Assembly (NCBI GenBank): GCA_017447775.1 | Contig: JAFSMU010000004.1 | Location: 35,096 to 99,095, forward strand | Reading direction: 5' to 3' | From: Clostridia bacterium | GTDB taxonomy: Bacteria > Bacillota > Clostridia > Oscillospirales > CAG-272 | Length of the DNA: 64,000 nucleotides | Shown: one piece after another, positions 40,956-48,972 of the stretch | Position numbering within the stretch: the stretch's first letter is position 1 | Layout: every line of letters begins with the position of its first letter | The notes under the pieces: model-generated | Told to the model about the DNA's origin: nothing | The model's input: the letters and a program-made list of their open reading frames with translations, nothing else | Databases searched by the model: none | Position numbers and translations under genes: made by a program

Positions 40956-41957
40956 ATGGAAATATCTAAAATTTCGTTCCCTGGGCTCGGGATAGGCGAG
41001 TTTGAGGTCAGCGATACGGCGTTTACTGTGTTCGGCCACGAAATAAAGTGGTACGGAATAATAATCGCCATCGGCATGATCTGCGCCTTTTCATATTTCC
41101 TTTTCCGCGCAAAACGCGCGGGAATAAAGGCGGACACCGTCATCGACTTTACGCTGTTCACCATTCCGATAGGCGTTATCGGCGCGCGGCTTTATTTCGT
41201 CGTATTTTACGGCGTGCCGTTTGCCGATATATATAAGATATGGGAGGGCGGCCTTGCAATTTACGGCGGCATCATATTCGGTGCGGCAACGGTCATTATT
41301 ATGTGCCGAATAAAGAAGGTCAAATTCTTCGCCCTTGCCGATATGATAGTGCCGGGCGTTATGATAGCTCAGGCAATAGGCCGCTGGGGCAACTTCATGA
41401 ACGGGGAAGCCTTCGGCTCGGAAACCGACGCATTCTGCCGTATGGGGCTCAACAACTGGCATACGGGATATCAGACGATATTCGTCCACCCGACCTTCCT
41501 TTACGAAAGCCTTTGGAACGTCATCGGTTTTATACTGATCAACATTTTCTATAAAAAGAGAAAATTCAACGGCGAGATACTCGCGTGGTACGTCGGCTGG
41601 TACGGGCTGGGGCGCACGTTCATCGAGCTGCTCAGGACCGACTCGCTGTATATCGGCGGGAGCGGGATCCGCGTTTCGTCGCTTGTCGGAGCGATCTGCT
41701 TTGCGGTGTGCCTGCCGCTTGTTATCCTTATGAGAGTCAAGCACGCGCAGAAAGTCAAGGCGGGGAAGATAGACAAGGACGACATCTCCGATATGGCGTT
41801 CCTTCTCGACTTGTTCAAAAAGGACGCTGACAAATCGCCCGACGAGATCGCCGCCGAAAAGACCGAAATATCCGATAAAACGGAAGACGAGCCGGGCGAG
41901 CAGAACATTGACTCCCGTGGCGACGGTGCGCCGGAGGACGACGATGACGGTAATTGA
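40956..41957 (+). CDS. lgt: Prolipoprotein diacylglyceryl transferase
   Basis: A 333-residue membrane enzyme that adds diacylglycerol to the lipobox cysteine of lipoproteins. About seven membrane helices. The Lgt signature is around GRWGNFMNGEAFG near residue 143, with the essential Arg; WEGGLAIYGGII and HPTFLYESLWN are further conserved blocks. The C-terminus has an acidic tail of about 60 residues not needed by the family. AGGATGAT precedes the ATG. It overlaps folD by 14 bp. Confidence 0.96.
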   Translation: MEISKISFPGLGIGEFEVSDTAFTVFGHEIKWYGIIIAIGMICAFSYFLFRAKRAGIKADTVIDFTLFTIPIGVIGARLYFVVFYGVPFADIYKIWEGGLAIYGGIIFGAATVIIMCRIKKVKFFALADMIVPGVMIAQAIGRWGNFMNGEAFGSETDAFCRMGLNNWHTGYQTIFVHPTFLYESLWNVIGFILINIFYKKRKFNGEILAWYVGWYGLGRTFIELLRTDSLYIGGSGIRVSSLVGAICFAVCLPLVILMRVKHAQKVKAGKIDKDDISDMAFLLDLFKKDADKSPDEIAAEKTEISDKTEDEPGEQNIDSRGDGAPEDDDDGN

Positions 41958-42798
41958 CGGAAGAGCCATTTCGGCGTCGATAAGAAATGAAATAAAGGCA
42001 GAAGTGGCAAAGATGAAAGAGCGCGGCCCAGTACCTGGGCTTGCGGTCATCATCGTCGGCGACGATCCCGCCTCAAAGGTGTACGTCCGCAACAAGGGGC
42101 GCGCCTGCGAGGAGGCGGGGATATACTCCGAAATAATCGAACTGCCGGAAAAAACAGAGCAGGGCGAGCTTCTCGGCATTATCGATAAGCTAAATGCCCG
42201 CGCCGGGATAAACGGCATCCTCGTTCAGCTGCCTCTGCCGCGTCACATCGACGAAAAGGCTGTAACAGCGCGCATTTTGCCCGAAAAGGACGTCGACTCG
42301 TTCTGCGATGAAAACGTCGGAAAGGTCGCCGTCGGAGCGCCGAGATTTCTTCCTTGCACGCCTGCCGGCGTGATGGAGCTTTTGCACCGCTCGGGCGCCT
42401 GTATCGAAGGGTGTGAGTGCGTCGTTATCGGGCGAAGCAATATCGTCGGCAAGCCGATGGCAATGATGCTGCTTAAAGAAAACGGCACCGTAACGGTGTG
42501 CCACTCAAAGACGAAAAACCTGATCGAGCATACAAGGCGCGCCGATATTCTCGTGTCGGCGATAGGCAAGCCGAAGTTCATAACGGGAGAAATGATAAAA
42601 CCGGGCGCCGTTGTGATCGACGTCGGTATAAACCGCACACCCGACGGAAAGATATGCGGCGACGTCGATTTTGACTCGGCGGCCAAGGTGGCGTCGATGA
42701 TAACGCCCGTTCCCGGCGGCGTCGGCCCTATGACGATAACAATGCTGCTTAAAAACACCATCACCGCGGCAAAACTACAAAATGATACAAACGTATAA
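41944..42798 (+). CDS. folD: Methylenetetrahydrofolate dehydrogenase/cyclohydrolase
   Basis: A 284-residue bifunctional enzyme interconverting 5,10-methylene- and 10-formyl-tetrahydrofolate. VGDDPASKVYVRNKGRACE holds the catalytic Lys region, GILVQLPLP is the family motif, VIGRSNIVGKPMA the NADP loop, and VPGGVGPMT the C-terminal signature. The ATG at 41944 is inside the lgt 3' end, so translation is coupled. Terminator follows. Confidence 0.96.
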   Translation: MTVIDGRAISASIRNEIKAEVAKMKERGPVPGLAVIIVGDDPASKVYVRNKGRACEEAGIYSEIIELPEKTEQGELLGIIDKLNARAGINGILVQLPLPRHIDEKAVTARILPEKDVDSFCDENVGKVAVGAPRFLPCTPAGVMELLHRSGACIEGCECVVIGRSNIVGKPMAMMLLKENGTVTVCHSKTKNLIEHTRRADILVSAIGKPKFITGEMIKPGAVVIDVGINRTPDGKICGDVDFDSAAKVASMITPVPGGVGPMTITMLLKNTITAAKLQNDTNV

Positions 42799-42802
42799 AA
42801 AC

Positions 42803-42832
42803 AAAAAAAGCAGACACCGCCTGCTTTTTTTG
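42803..42832 (+). terminator. folD terminator
   Basis: AAAAAGCAG-acaccgc-CTGCTTTTT with a T run. Confidence 0.85.
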
Positions 42833-42864
42833 CGCTGTATGAAAAAATAAGCTGCTTTACCTCG

Positions 42865-43296
42865 TCAGAAAGATTTTCTTTTTTTCTTCTTTGCGCCGCG
42901 GCCTTTTGTCCCGGCAATGCCGCCGAGAAGTGCGACAAGCACTGCCGTCGGCGCGATGATCGCAAACGCCGCCGTCGTTACCCTTGCGCCGAAAATAAGC
43001 GACGCCACGGCGACGATAAGCACGTATATCGCGCCGAAAAGCACCCCTGTCGCCGCGCCGCGCTCGCCGTAAAACTTCGCGCTGAAAAACCCACCGAAGA
43101 ATGATCCCAGCATCATCGCGCCAACGCCGAATATGGGCGCGCTCTTTATCGGATCGTCAAATTTCATCGCCGCGGCGCACCCGATAAACACCGCGGCGCA
43201 CGCTATCACCGCCGATATCAGCAGCCCCTTTGCCACCGACAAAATAAGATTGCTCTTTCCCTTTGTTTTTCCTTGCCTTACGTATGCTTTGTCCAT
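42865..43296 (-). CDS. TIGR04086-type membrane protein
   Basis: A 143-residue protein with four membrane helices (VAKGLLISAVIACAAVFIGCA, GVGAMMLGSFFGGFFSA, GVLFGAIYVLIVAVASLIFGA, FAIIAPTAVLVALLGGIAG) and very basic ends. The four-helix layout fits TIGR04086 proteins, common in Clostridia near yajC. yajC lies 100 bp upstream on the same strand. Function unknown. Confidence 0.8.
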   Translation of the reverse strand: MDKAYVRQGKTKGKSNLILSVAKGLLISAVIACAAVFIGCAAAMKFDDPIKSAPIFGVGAMMLGSFFGGFFSAKFYGERGAATGVLFGAIYVLIVAVASLIFGARVTTAAFAIIAPTAVLVALLGGIAGTKGRGAKKKKRKSF

Positions 43297-43351
43297 TTTG
43301 CCCTCCGGCTTTTTTTGTTTAATCTTATGCGTGCCGCCAAAAATTTATGAC

Positions 43352-43384
43352 AAAAAAACACGGCGCCATGTTGCGCCGTGCTTT
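43352..43384 (-). terminator. yajC terminator
   Basis: CACGGCGC-catgtt-GCGCCGTG; the minus-strand T run is at 43352-43358. Confidence 0.87.
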
Positions 43385-43396
43385 GACTTTGCGATA

Positions 43397-43879
43397 TTAT
43401 TTCTTTTTCTGCTTTTTGCCGTTGAGAACTACTTCCGTCTGCTCCGGATTTTCAACTTCCTGCGCGGGAGCGTCAGTCTTGGGAGCCTCTATTTTCTCCG
43501 GCTCGTCGCTCTTGTCAGCAGCTTCCGTCTTCTGAACGCCCGTCGTGTCGGCAACCTTTACGTCGATGGATTTGAGGGCGGAGCGGAGGAAGCGGATCTT
43601 CGTGCGCTCTTTTGTCGTTTCAAGCACGAAAGTTTCATCCTTGATGCTGACAACTCTGCCGATGATTCCGCCGATCGTCGTAACTTCGTCGCCGATGGCG
43701 AGATTGTTGCGAAGCTCGTTTGCTTCTCTTTCCTGCTTTTTCTGCGGGCGATATACGAGGAAGTACATCGCAAGGCCGAACACCGCGATCATTGCGACAA
43801 GCGGCAAAATGGAAGTAAGACTAAACCCCTGCTGAGCCGTCGCCGTCGTTGTTTCTGCAAGTAAAATATTCAGTAACAT
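43397..43879 (-). CDS. yajC: Preprotein translocase accessory protein YajC
   Basis: A 160-residue protein of the SecDF-YajC complex. One N-terminal helix (ILPLVAMIAVFGLAMYFLVY) is followed by RPQKKQ and the conserved domain (IGDEVTTIGGIIGRVVSI, TKIRFLRSALKSI). The acidic/Lys tail after residue 115 is longer than usual. The ATG at 43877-43879 has GAGGT upstream; the frame extends 14 codons beyond with no ribosome site. No secD/secF in the window. Confidence 0.94.
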   Translation of the reverse strand: MLLNILLAETTTATAQQGFSLTSILPLVAMIAVFGLAMYFLVYRPQKKQEREANELRNNLAIGDEVTTIGGIIGRVVSIKDETFVLETTKERTKIRFLRSALKSIDVKVADTTGVQKTEAADKSDEPEKIEAPKTDAPAQEVENPEQTEVVLNGKKQKKK

Positions 43880-44060
43880 AATATACCTCGCTTGTGAATT
43901 TTTAACAGATATATTATACACTACATTTTTGATAATTGCAATAACATTTTGTAAATTTTCAAAATTTGCAAAAATCGCTCACTTAAACCGCCGAAAAAAT
44001 GCGCCTTTAATTCATATTTTATACAATTGTATTTTCAAAATATACATCAGTATAAAACAG

Positions 44061-44089
44061 AAAAGTCCTTGTAGAACAAGGACTTTTTG
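44061..44089 (-). terminator. mazF terminator
   Basis: AAAAGTCCTTG-tagaa-CAAGGACTTTT immediately past the mazF stop. Confidence 0.87.
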
Positions 44090-44503
44090 TTATGCTATCA
44101 CGCCGCTGTCATCTGCTTCAAGCGACGCGGGAGTTGCCTCTTCATCCGCTTCCTGCGCGCCCCCGAGACCGAAGCTTACGTTCAGCGCGTCGTTGACTTT
44201 CATCATCAGCGCGTCGTCGATATGCCCCATTTTCTCGCGCAGGCGGCGCTTGTCTATCGTTCTGACCTGTTCAAGCAGAATGACGGAATCGCGGCACAGC
44301 CCGCAGCTTTGCGCCACAACGTCGATGTGCGTGGGCAGATGCGTTTTTGTCATCTGGCTTGTTATCGCCGCGGCGATAACCGTCGGGCTGTACCTGTTGC
44401 CGACGTCGTTCTGCACGATAAGTACCGGGCGCAGGCCGCCTTGCTCGCTTCCCACCACGGGGCTGAGGTCGGCGTAGTATATGTCTCCTCTTTTGATGTT
44501 CAT
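44090..44503 (-). CDS. ndoA: MazF/EndoA-type endoribonuclease toxin
   Basis: A 137-residue PemK/MazF-family ribonuclease that cuts mRNA at short sequences. KRGDIYYADLSPVVGSEQGGLRPVLIVQND is the family N-terminus, with catalytic Arg in GLRPVLI and Thr/Ser in AAITSQMTK. It has a C-terminal acidic extension of about 20 residues. The ATG at 44501-44503 has GGAG upstream; the frame opens 31 codons earlier. No antitoxin (EndoAI-like) gene is next to it: 290 bases upstream contain none I can see. Confidence 0.93.
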   Translation of the reverse strand: MNIKRGDIYYADLSPVVGSEQGGLRPVLIVQNDVGNRYSPTVIAAAITSQMTKTHLPTHIDVVAQSCGLCRDSVILLEQVRTIDKRRLREKMGHIDDALMMKVNDALNVSFGLGGAQEADEEATPASLEADDSGVIA

Positions 44504-44730
44504 AAAATTTGCACCTCTTTTGTTTATATGTTCTGTATCTATTTTTTCCACGGACTTGCCGCTTTTAATCATCGCAAAGAAAAATTCAAATGCCATTTTC
44601 TAACATCTTTTTCGCCGCCTTCACTATTATTTTATTGCGCGCGCCCGTTTTTGACATAATATGATAATGAATAATATTTCAATTTATAACATATAAATTT
44701 TATGCCGAAAGCCTTATTTTGAAAAAACTC

Positions 44731-44759
44731 TTGATTTATTGAAATAAATGTGGTATAAT
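44731..44759 (+). promoter_or_regulatory. pcp promoter
   Basis: TTGATT (44731-44736), 17-bp spacer, TATAAT (44754-44759) with an upstream TGG. Confidence 0.8.
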
Positions 44760-44793
44760 ACAAAAAATATTATACAATGGAAATTTATCGGTC

Positions 44794-45396
44794 ATGCACG
44801 GCGAAAAAATACTTGTAACTTGTTTTGAACCCTTCGGGAACAACGAAAGGAACACGTCGTTTGAAGCGGTTACGAAAATGAGCGCGCCGGGCGGCGTTGT
44901 CTTAAAAAAGCTCTGCCTTCCGGTCACGTGGAACGGGGCGCTGCGCGCGCTTACCGCGGAGATCGACTCATTTTCGCCCGACGCTGTGCTTATGACGGGA
45001 CTTGCGAGCGGCAGCGAGCATATAAGAGTCGAGCGCGTCGGAATAAATCTTTGCGGCGCGATAAAAGACAACGACGGGAACTTACCGTCGCAAAGCGGCG
45101 AGCGGCCGATATATGAGGGCGGCGAGAGCGCGTTCTTCTCGACGTTTGACTACGCAAAAATCCTCGAACGCCTTAAAGCGTCGGGGATCAAGAGCGCATA
45201 TTCGTTCAGCGCGGGGACGTACATCTGCAATTACGTTCTCTACGGCGCGCTGAAAAAGCTAAACGATGAAAAAAAGACGGTTCGCGCGGGGTTTATTCAC
45301 GTCCCCGACGCCGCGGAATTTGTCCCCGCGGGCAAGCCGTCGATGTCACTTGATATGATAACGAGAGCGGTGGAGATCGCCGCGGAGAATATGTAA
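44794..45396 (+). CDS. pcp: Pyroglutamyl-peptidase I
   Basis: A 200-residue cysteine peptidase removing N-terminal pyroglutamate. LVTCFEPFGNNERNTS is the N-terminal signature. The catalytic Cys is in FSAGTYICNYVLY, the His in AGFIHVP, and the Glu in RVERVGINL, where other members have PERVAIN. The order and length match the family. Ribosome site weak (GGAAAT). The lipoprotein gene follows 8 bp later. Confidence 0.93.
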   Translation: MHGEKILVTCFEPFGNNERNTSFEAVTKMSAPGGVVLKKLCLPVTWNGALRALTAEIDSFSPDAVLMTGLASGSEHIRVERVGINLCGAIKDNDGNLPSQSGERPIYEGGESAFFSTFDYAKILERLKASGIKSAYSFSAGTYICNYVLYGALKKLNDEKKTVRAGFIHVPDAAEFVPAGKPSMSLDMITRAVEIAAENM

Positions 45397-45404
45397 GGAG
45401 ATTT

Positions 45405-46148
45405 ATGAAAATACTGAAACGAATACTCGGGCTTGCGCTTGCCGCCTCGATGATTGCGTGCGCCGTGCTTGTGCTTGCGTCATGTTCCGAGCAGGAGCGG
45501 CTTGAAAAGGAGTCGCGCGAATACCTGAAAGAAAAATACGGCAAGACTGATTTTGAGCTTGTCAGTTACACGCAAAACAAAACGACAAACGGATGGTACG
45601 TCGCAAACGTGCGCAGCAAGAGCGACGGGGTAGAGTTCAGAATGTTCATCTCGTCCGTGAGAAAGACGGACAGTTACGGCGTTGAGCTTGTGAACGGCAA
45701 TATGCAAAAGGCGCTGATGGACGGACCGTTTGCCGCAAACAAAGATCGCATCGCGCGCGTCAGATGGCTTGGCGAATTTGAGGACGGATACGAAAATCAC
45801 ACGTTCAGAAGCATGGACATCACGAAAAAGTACGATTTTTCCGACATCAAAACGCTCGACCTTGTGGAACTCAAAGACTGCGCCGTTATTTCTCACGCGT
45901 CAAACGCGATGTATGAGATCATAACATCGCTCGAAGAATACGGCGTATTCCTTGATAAAGTGCTGTTCACATTTGACGTCGGCTCATTCAAATACAAAGT
46001 CAAGTGCGATTACGAATTTGTTTCCGAGTTTTCAAAGCAAGAGTTCGTTCAGTATGTTTACACGATGAACGAAGAAGCCAAAAAGAACAACCCCGTCGGC
46101 TTTATTTCTTGGGAATTCGTAACTCCGACGGAAGAAACAACAGATTGA
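45405..46148 (+). CDS. Lipoprotein of unknown function
   Basis: A 247-residue lipoprotein with signal ending LVLASC (Cys27). The mature protein is a mixed alpha/beta polypeptide with no cysteine or catalytic motif that I recognise. It contains KEKYGKTDFELVSYTQN near the start, a pattern seen in small DUF3139-like exported domains, but this is not a firm match. AAGGAG precedes the ATG; co-transcribed with pcp. Confidence 0.75.
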   Translation: MKILKRILGLALAASMIACAVLVLASCSEQERLEKESREYLKEKYGKTDFELVSYTQNKTTNGWYVANVRSKSDGVEFRMFISSVRKTDSYGVELVNGNMQKALMDGPFAANKDRIARVRWLGEFEDGYENHTFRSMDITKKYDFSDIKTLDLVELKDCAVISHASNAMYEIITSLEEYGVFLDKVLFTFDVGSFKYKVKCDYEFVSEFSKQEFVQYVYTMNEEAKKNNPVGFISWEFVTPTEETTD

Positions 46149-46181
46149 CACATTCAAATAATTAAATATTTGCAAAAAAAC

Positions 46182-46211
46182 AAAAAAGCAAGGCGGCGCC
46201 TTGCTTTTTTA
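46182..46211 (+). terminator. Terminator of the pcp unit
   Basis: AAAAAAGCAAGGC-ggc-GCCTTGCTTTTTT, 13-bp stem. Confidence 0.9.
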
Positions 46212-46215
46212 ATAG

Positions 46216-46247
46216 AAAAATTCCCGCCGGAGCGGCGGGAATTTTTC
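46216..46247 (-). terminator. ftsZ terminator
   Basis: AAAAATTCCCGCC-ggag-CGGCGGGAATTTTT, on the minus strand past the ftsZ stop. Confidence 0.9.
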
Positions 46248-46262
46248 TTTGTACCAAATGTA

Positions 46263-47501
46263 TCAGCCTCTGTTCTTTTTGAGGATGGTCATTATGTCGT
46301 CAAAATCCTGATCGGAGATGAGCGCGTCGTTGTCGTCAACGGAAACGCTGCTCTGTACAGGAGTCTGTACGGGCGTCTGAGCTGTCGGTCTGAAAGCGCC
46401 CGTGTTGAATGAACCGGTATTGAGCGAACCCGTGTTAAGCGAGCCTGTGTTGATGGAGCCCGTCGATGCGAAGGGTTTTGCCGCCGGCGTTACGGGAGGC
46501 ATATTCGTCGTTGCCGAGAGCTTGGACGAGGGAGCGACCACGTCGTTTGAGCTGAATCCCGTTGCGATGACTGTAACCTTGATCGTGTCCTCGAGGTTCT
46601 GATCAAACGTTGCGCCCCAAATGATCGTTGCGTCCGGGTGAGCTTCGCTGGATATCATGGAAGAAGCCGTTTCAACTTCGTCGAGGATAACGTCGGGGGA
46701 TGCCGTGATGTTGATAAGGATACCGGTTGCGCCTGCGATCGTCGTTTCAAGAAGCGGGCTGGATATAGCTGCGCGAGCGGCTGTTTCGGCTTTGTCGCGG
46801 CCGGAGCCTTCGCCAACGCCCATGTGAGCGTATCCGCCGTCTTTCATAACTGCGGTAACGTCTGCGAAGTCGAGGTTGACGATACCCGGTGTGTTTATAA
46901 GGTCGGAAATGCTCTGAACGCCGTGGCAGAGAACTTCGTCAGCATAGTCAAACGCGTTTGCGAGCGTGATCCTGTTTTCGGAGATCTGTTTGAGTCTTTC
47001 GTTAGGTATAACGACGAGAGAGTCAACGTAGTCGCGCAGAGCGACGATGCCCTGTTCAGCCTGGATCATTCTCTTGCGTCCCTCGAATGCGAACGGTTTT
47101 GTAACGATACCGATCGTGAGGATGCCCATTTCCTTTGCCGCTTTTGCAACAACGGGAGCCGCGCCTGTACCTGTACCGCCGCCCATACCTGTTGTAATGA
47201 ATACCATATCGGCGCCGCGAACGATGTTCTGGATATCGTCAATGCTTTCCTCTGCCGCAGCTTTACCGACTGCCGGATCGGAACCTGCGCCGTGACCTTT
47301 TGTGATCTTTTCGCCGATGGAAACCTTCGTTGCCGCGCTGGACGCGAGAAGGACCTGCTTGTCACAGTTTATTGTGATGAAGTCAACACCCTGAATGTTC
47401 TTTGCGATCATGCGGTTTACTGCGTTGCCGCCGCCTCCGCCCACGCCGATGACTTTGATCTTTACTCCGCTTTCAAAGTCCTGATTGAATTCAAAACTCA
47501 T
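46263..47501 (-). CDS. ftsZ: Cell division GTPase FtsZ
   Basis: A 412-residue tubulin-like GTPase forming the Z ring. [14 protein letters not shown] near the start and the GTP loop [10 protein letters not shown] near residue 108 are canonical, as is the T7 loop NLDFADV. The C-terminal linker holds a short tandem repeat ([19 protein letters not shown]). The end reads [19 protein letters not shown], a variant of the FtsA/EzrA-binding peptide. AGGAGG precedes the ATG. It is transcribed from its own promoter, separate from murG. Confidence 0.97.
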   Translation of the reverse strand: MSFEFNQDFESGVKIKVIGVGGGGGNAVNRMIAKNIQGVDFITINCDKQVLLASSAATKVSIGEKITKGHGAGSDPAVGKAAAEESIDDIQNIVRGADMVFITTGMGGGTGTGAAPVVAKAAKEMGILTIGIVTKPFAFEGRKRMIQAEQGIVALRDYVDSLVVIPNERLKQISENRITLANAFDYADEVLCHGVQSISDLINTPGIVNLDFADVTAVMKDGGYAHMGVGEGSGRDKAETAARAAISSPLLETTIAGATGILINITASPDVILDEVETASSMISSEAHPDATIIWGATFDQNLEDTIKVTVIATGFSSNDVVAPSSKLSATTNMPPVTPAAKPFASTGSINTGSLNTGSLNTGSFNTGAFRPTAQTPVQTPVQSSVSVDDNDALISDQDFDDIMTILKKNRG

Positions 47502-47706
47502 TTTTATTCCTCCTGTTTTATTTAGATGTTTTTATTATTTTTTGGGCGCGTAAATCCGACTTACTCGTCAGATTTCATTACAATTCCATTGTAAATCCCT
47601 TCCTTTTTATTTGCAAGATTTTTTTGAAAAATAGTTAAAAAATTTTTGAAAACGAAAAAAATCGAGCCTTTTCGCAAACATACGTTTGAAAAATGACTCG
47701 AATTAT

Positions 47707-47735
47707 ATTATAAAAACAAACTTTTGTTCGCGCAA
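47707..47735 (-). promoter_or_regulatory. ftsZ promoter
   Basis: Minus-strand TTGCGC (47730-47735), 17-bp spacer, TATAAT (47707-47712). The untranslated leader would be about 200 nt. Confidence 0.65.
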
Positions 47736-47764
47736 GGGCAAAAAACGCGGTAAATTTCATTTAC

Positions 47765-47792
47765 GGTAAATAATACATTTGTATTATTTACC
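47765..47792. repeat. 28-bp perfect palindrome downstream of murG
   Basis: Arms 47765-47777 and 47780-47792 (GGTAAATAATACA / TGTATTATTTACC) are exact complements around TT. A second, smaller GTAAAT-ttc-ATTTAC lies just beside it at 47750-47764. It also contains the dispersed ATACnnnnGTAT motif. It may serve as the murG cluster terminator. Confidence 0.8.
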
Positions 47793-47835
47793 TTTTTTAT
47801 TCGACAAAAGACGAATTTTTTCGCAAAATGAAATA

Positions 47836-48963
47836 TTATACGCGCCCCCGCCCCGTTTCCGCCAGCTCGCAAAGGTCGCGGTATATCCGCTCTTTTGCCT
47901 GAGGATATGAGAATGCGCGGATCTTTTCGCAAAATGAGCGGCGGTATTCGGGATTTTCGATAAGGCGGGTAAGTTCATCTTCAAGGCGGCGCGCCGAAAG
48001 GTCTTTTTCCTCTATCATTATAGCCGCGCCAGCGTCCGCGAGCCGCTTTGCGTTTTCGTATTGGTGATTGTTCACAACGTAAGGTGAGGGAACGATTATC
48101 GCCGCCTTGCCTTTTTGCGCCATTTCCGATATCGTCATCGCGCCCGCGCGGCATATAACAATGTCGGCGCACGCCTCCCACTCGGGCATATTGTAGATGT
48201 ATTTCTGAATGTTCACCCGCGCGTTTTTGTCAACGCCGACGCTTTTTGCAAACGTCATCGCGTCGTCGTATTTTTTGTTGCCCGCCGAGTGAATGAAGTA
48301 AACGTCGCTGCGCGCCGCGCTGATGTTTTTAGCCGCGCCAATGAGCGACTCCGTCAGCTTTTCCGCGCCAAGACTGCCGCCAAACGACAAAACGGTGCAT
48401 TTCACCCCGTCCGGCACGCCGAGCTTCTTTTGAAGCATTTCCGAGCGTTCAACGTCGGCGTCGCCGATCAGCGGATTGCCCACGACCATTATTTTCGAGC
48501 TGTTTTTAAGGCTTTTCGCGGCGTCGGGGAAATTGAGGTAAATGCGATTTACCTTGTTTTCGAGCATTTTTACCGCCTTGCCGGGTATGGCGTTTGACTC
48601 ATGCACGGCACTCGGCACGCCGAGCGCGCTTGCGGCTTTGAGAAGCGGCCACGAAAGATACCCGCCCGTGCCGAGCACGACGTCGGGGCGAAACTCCTTT
48701 ATCAGCTTTTTCGCTTTTTTCGGCGCTGTAAGATACAGGTACGCCGTCTTTATGTTTTTCGGCGAGAGCGAGCGCGAAAGCCCGCTCATTTCAATGTGAT
48801 AGATCTGGTAGCCCGCTTTTGCCACAAGGTCGTTTTCAAGACCGTTTTTTGTGCCGATGAAAGCGATTTCGGAGTCCGGCTCATGCCGCTTTATCGTATC
48901 GGCGATGGCGATCGCGGGGTTGATGTGTCCCGCCGTGCCGCCGCCCGCAAGAAGTATCCTCAT
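47836..48963 (-). CDS. murG: Lipid II-forming GlcNAc transferase MurG
   Basis: A 375-residue glycosyltransferase adding GlcNAc to lipid I. ILLAGGGTAGHINPAIAIAD at the N-terminus and LGTGGYLSWPLLKAA are lipid-side motifs. FGGSLGAEKL and CRAGAMTISEMAQKGKAAIIVPSPY form the UDP-GlcNAc site. Membrane-associated. It lies 9 bp after ftsW and ends the cluster. Confidence 0.96.
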   Translation of the reverse strand: MRILLAGGGTAGHINPAIAIADTIKRHEPDSEIAFIGTKNGLENDLVAKAGYQIYHIEMSGLSRSLSPKNIKTAYLYLTAPKKAKKLIKEFRPDVVLGTGGYLSWPLLKAASALGVPSAVHESNAIPGKAVKMLENKVNRIYLNFPDAAKSLKNSSKIMVVGNPLIGDADVERSEMLQKKLGVPDGVKCTVLSFGGSLGAEKLTESLIGAAKNISAARSDVYFIHSAGNKKYDDAMTFAKSVGVDKNARVNIQKYIYNMPEWEACADIVICRAGAMTISEMAQKGKAAIIVPSPYVVNNHQYENAKRLADAGAAIMIEEKDLSARRLEDELTRLIENPEYRRSFCEKIRAFSYPQAKERIYRDLCELAETGRGRV

Positions 48964-48972
48964 GCCGCCTCC

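Larger units (their letters stand above)
47502..47835. other. AT-rich gap between ftsZ and murG
   Basis: No gene seen in these 334 bases, where ftsA and divIB/ftsQ lie in other Firmicutes. It holds a hairpin CAAAC-atac-GTTTG within TTTTCG/GAAAA (47664-47697), the likely ftsZ promoter, and stacked GTAAAT inverted repeats at 47749-47792. Confidence 0.7.

Noticed and set aside
33862..44503. RHH protein (33862) and MazF (44090) as one toxin-antitoxin operon
   Set aside because: They are about 10 kb apart with many unrelated genes between; a functional link remains only a suggestion to test.
46638..47525. 295-residue plus-strand open frame opposite ftsZ
   Set aside because: Cys/Asp/Arg-rich shadow of a highly conserved gene.
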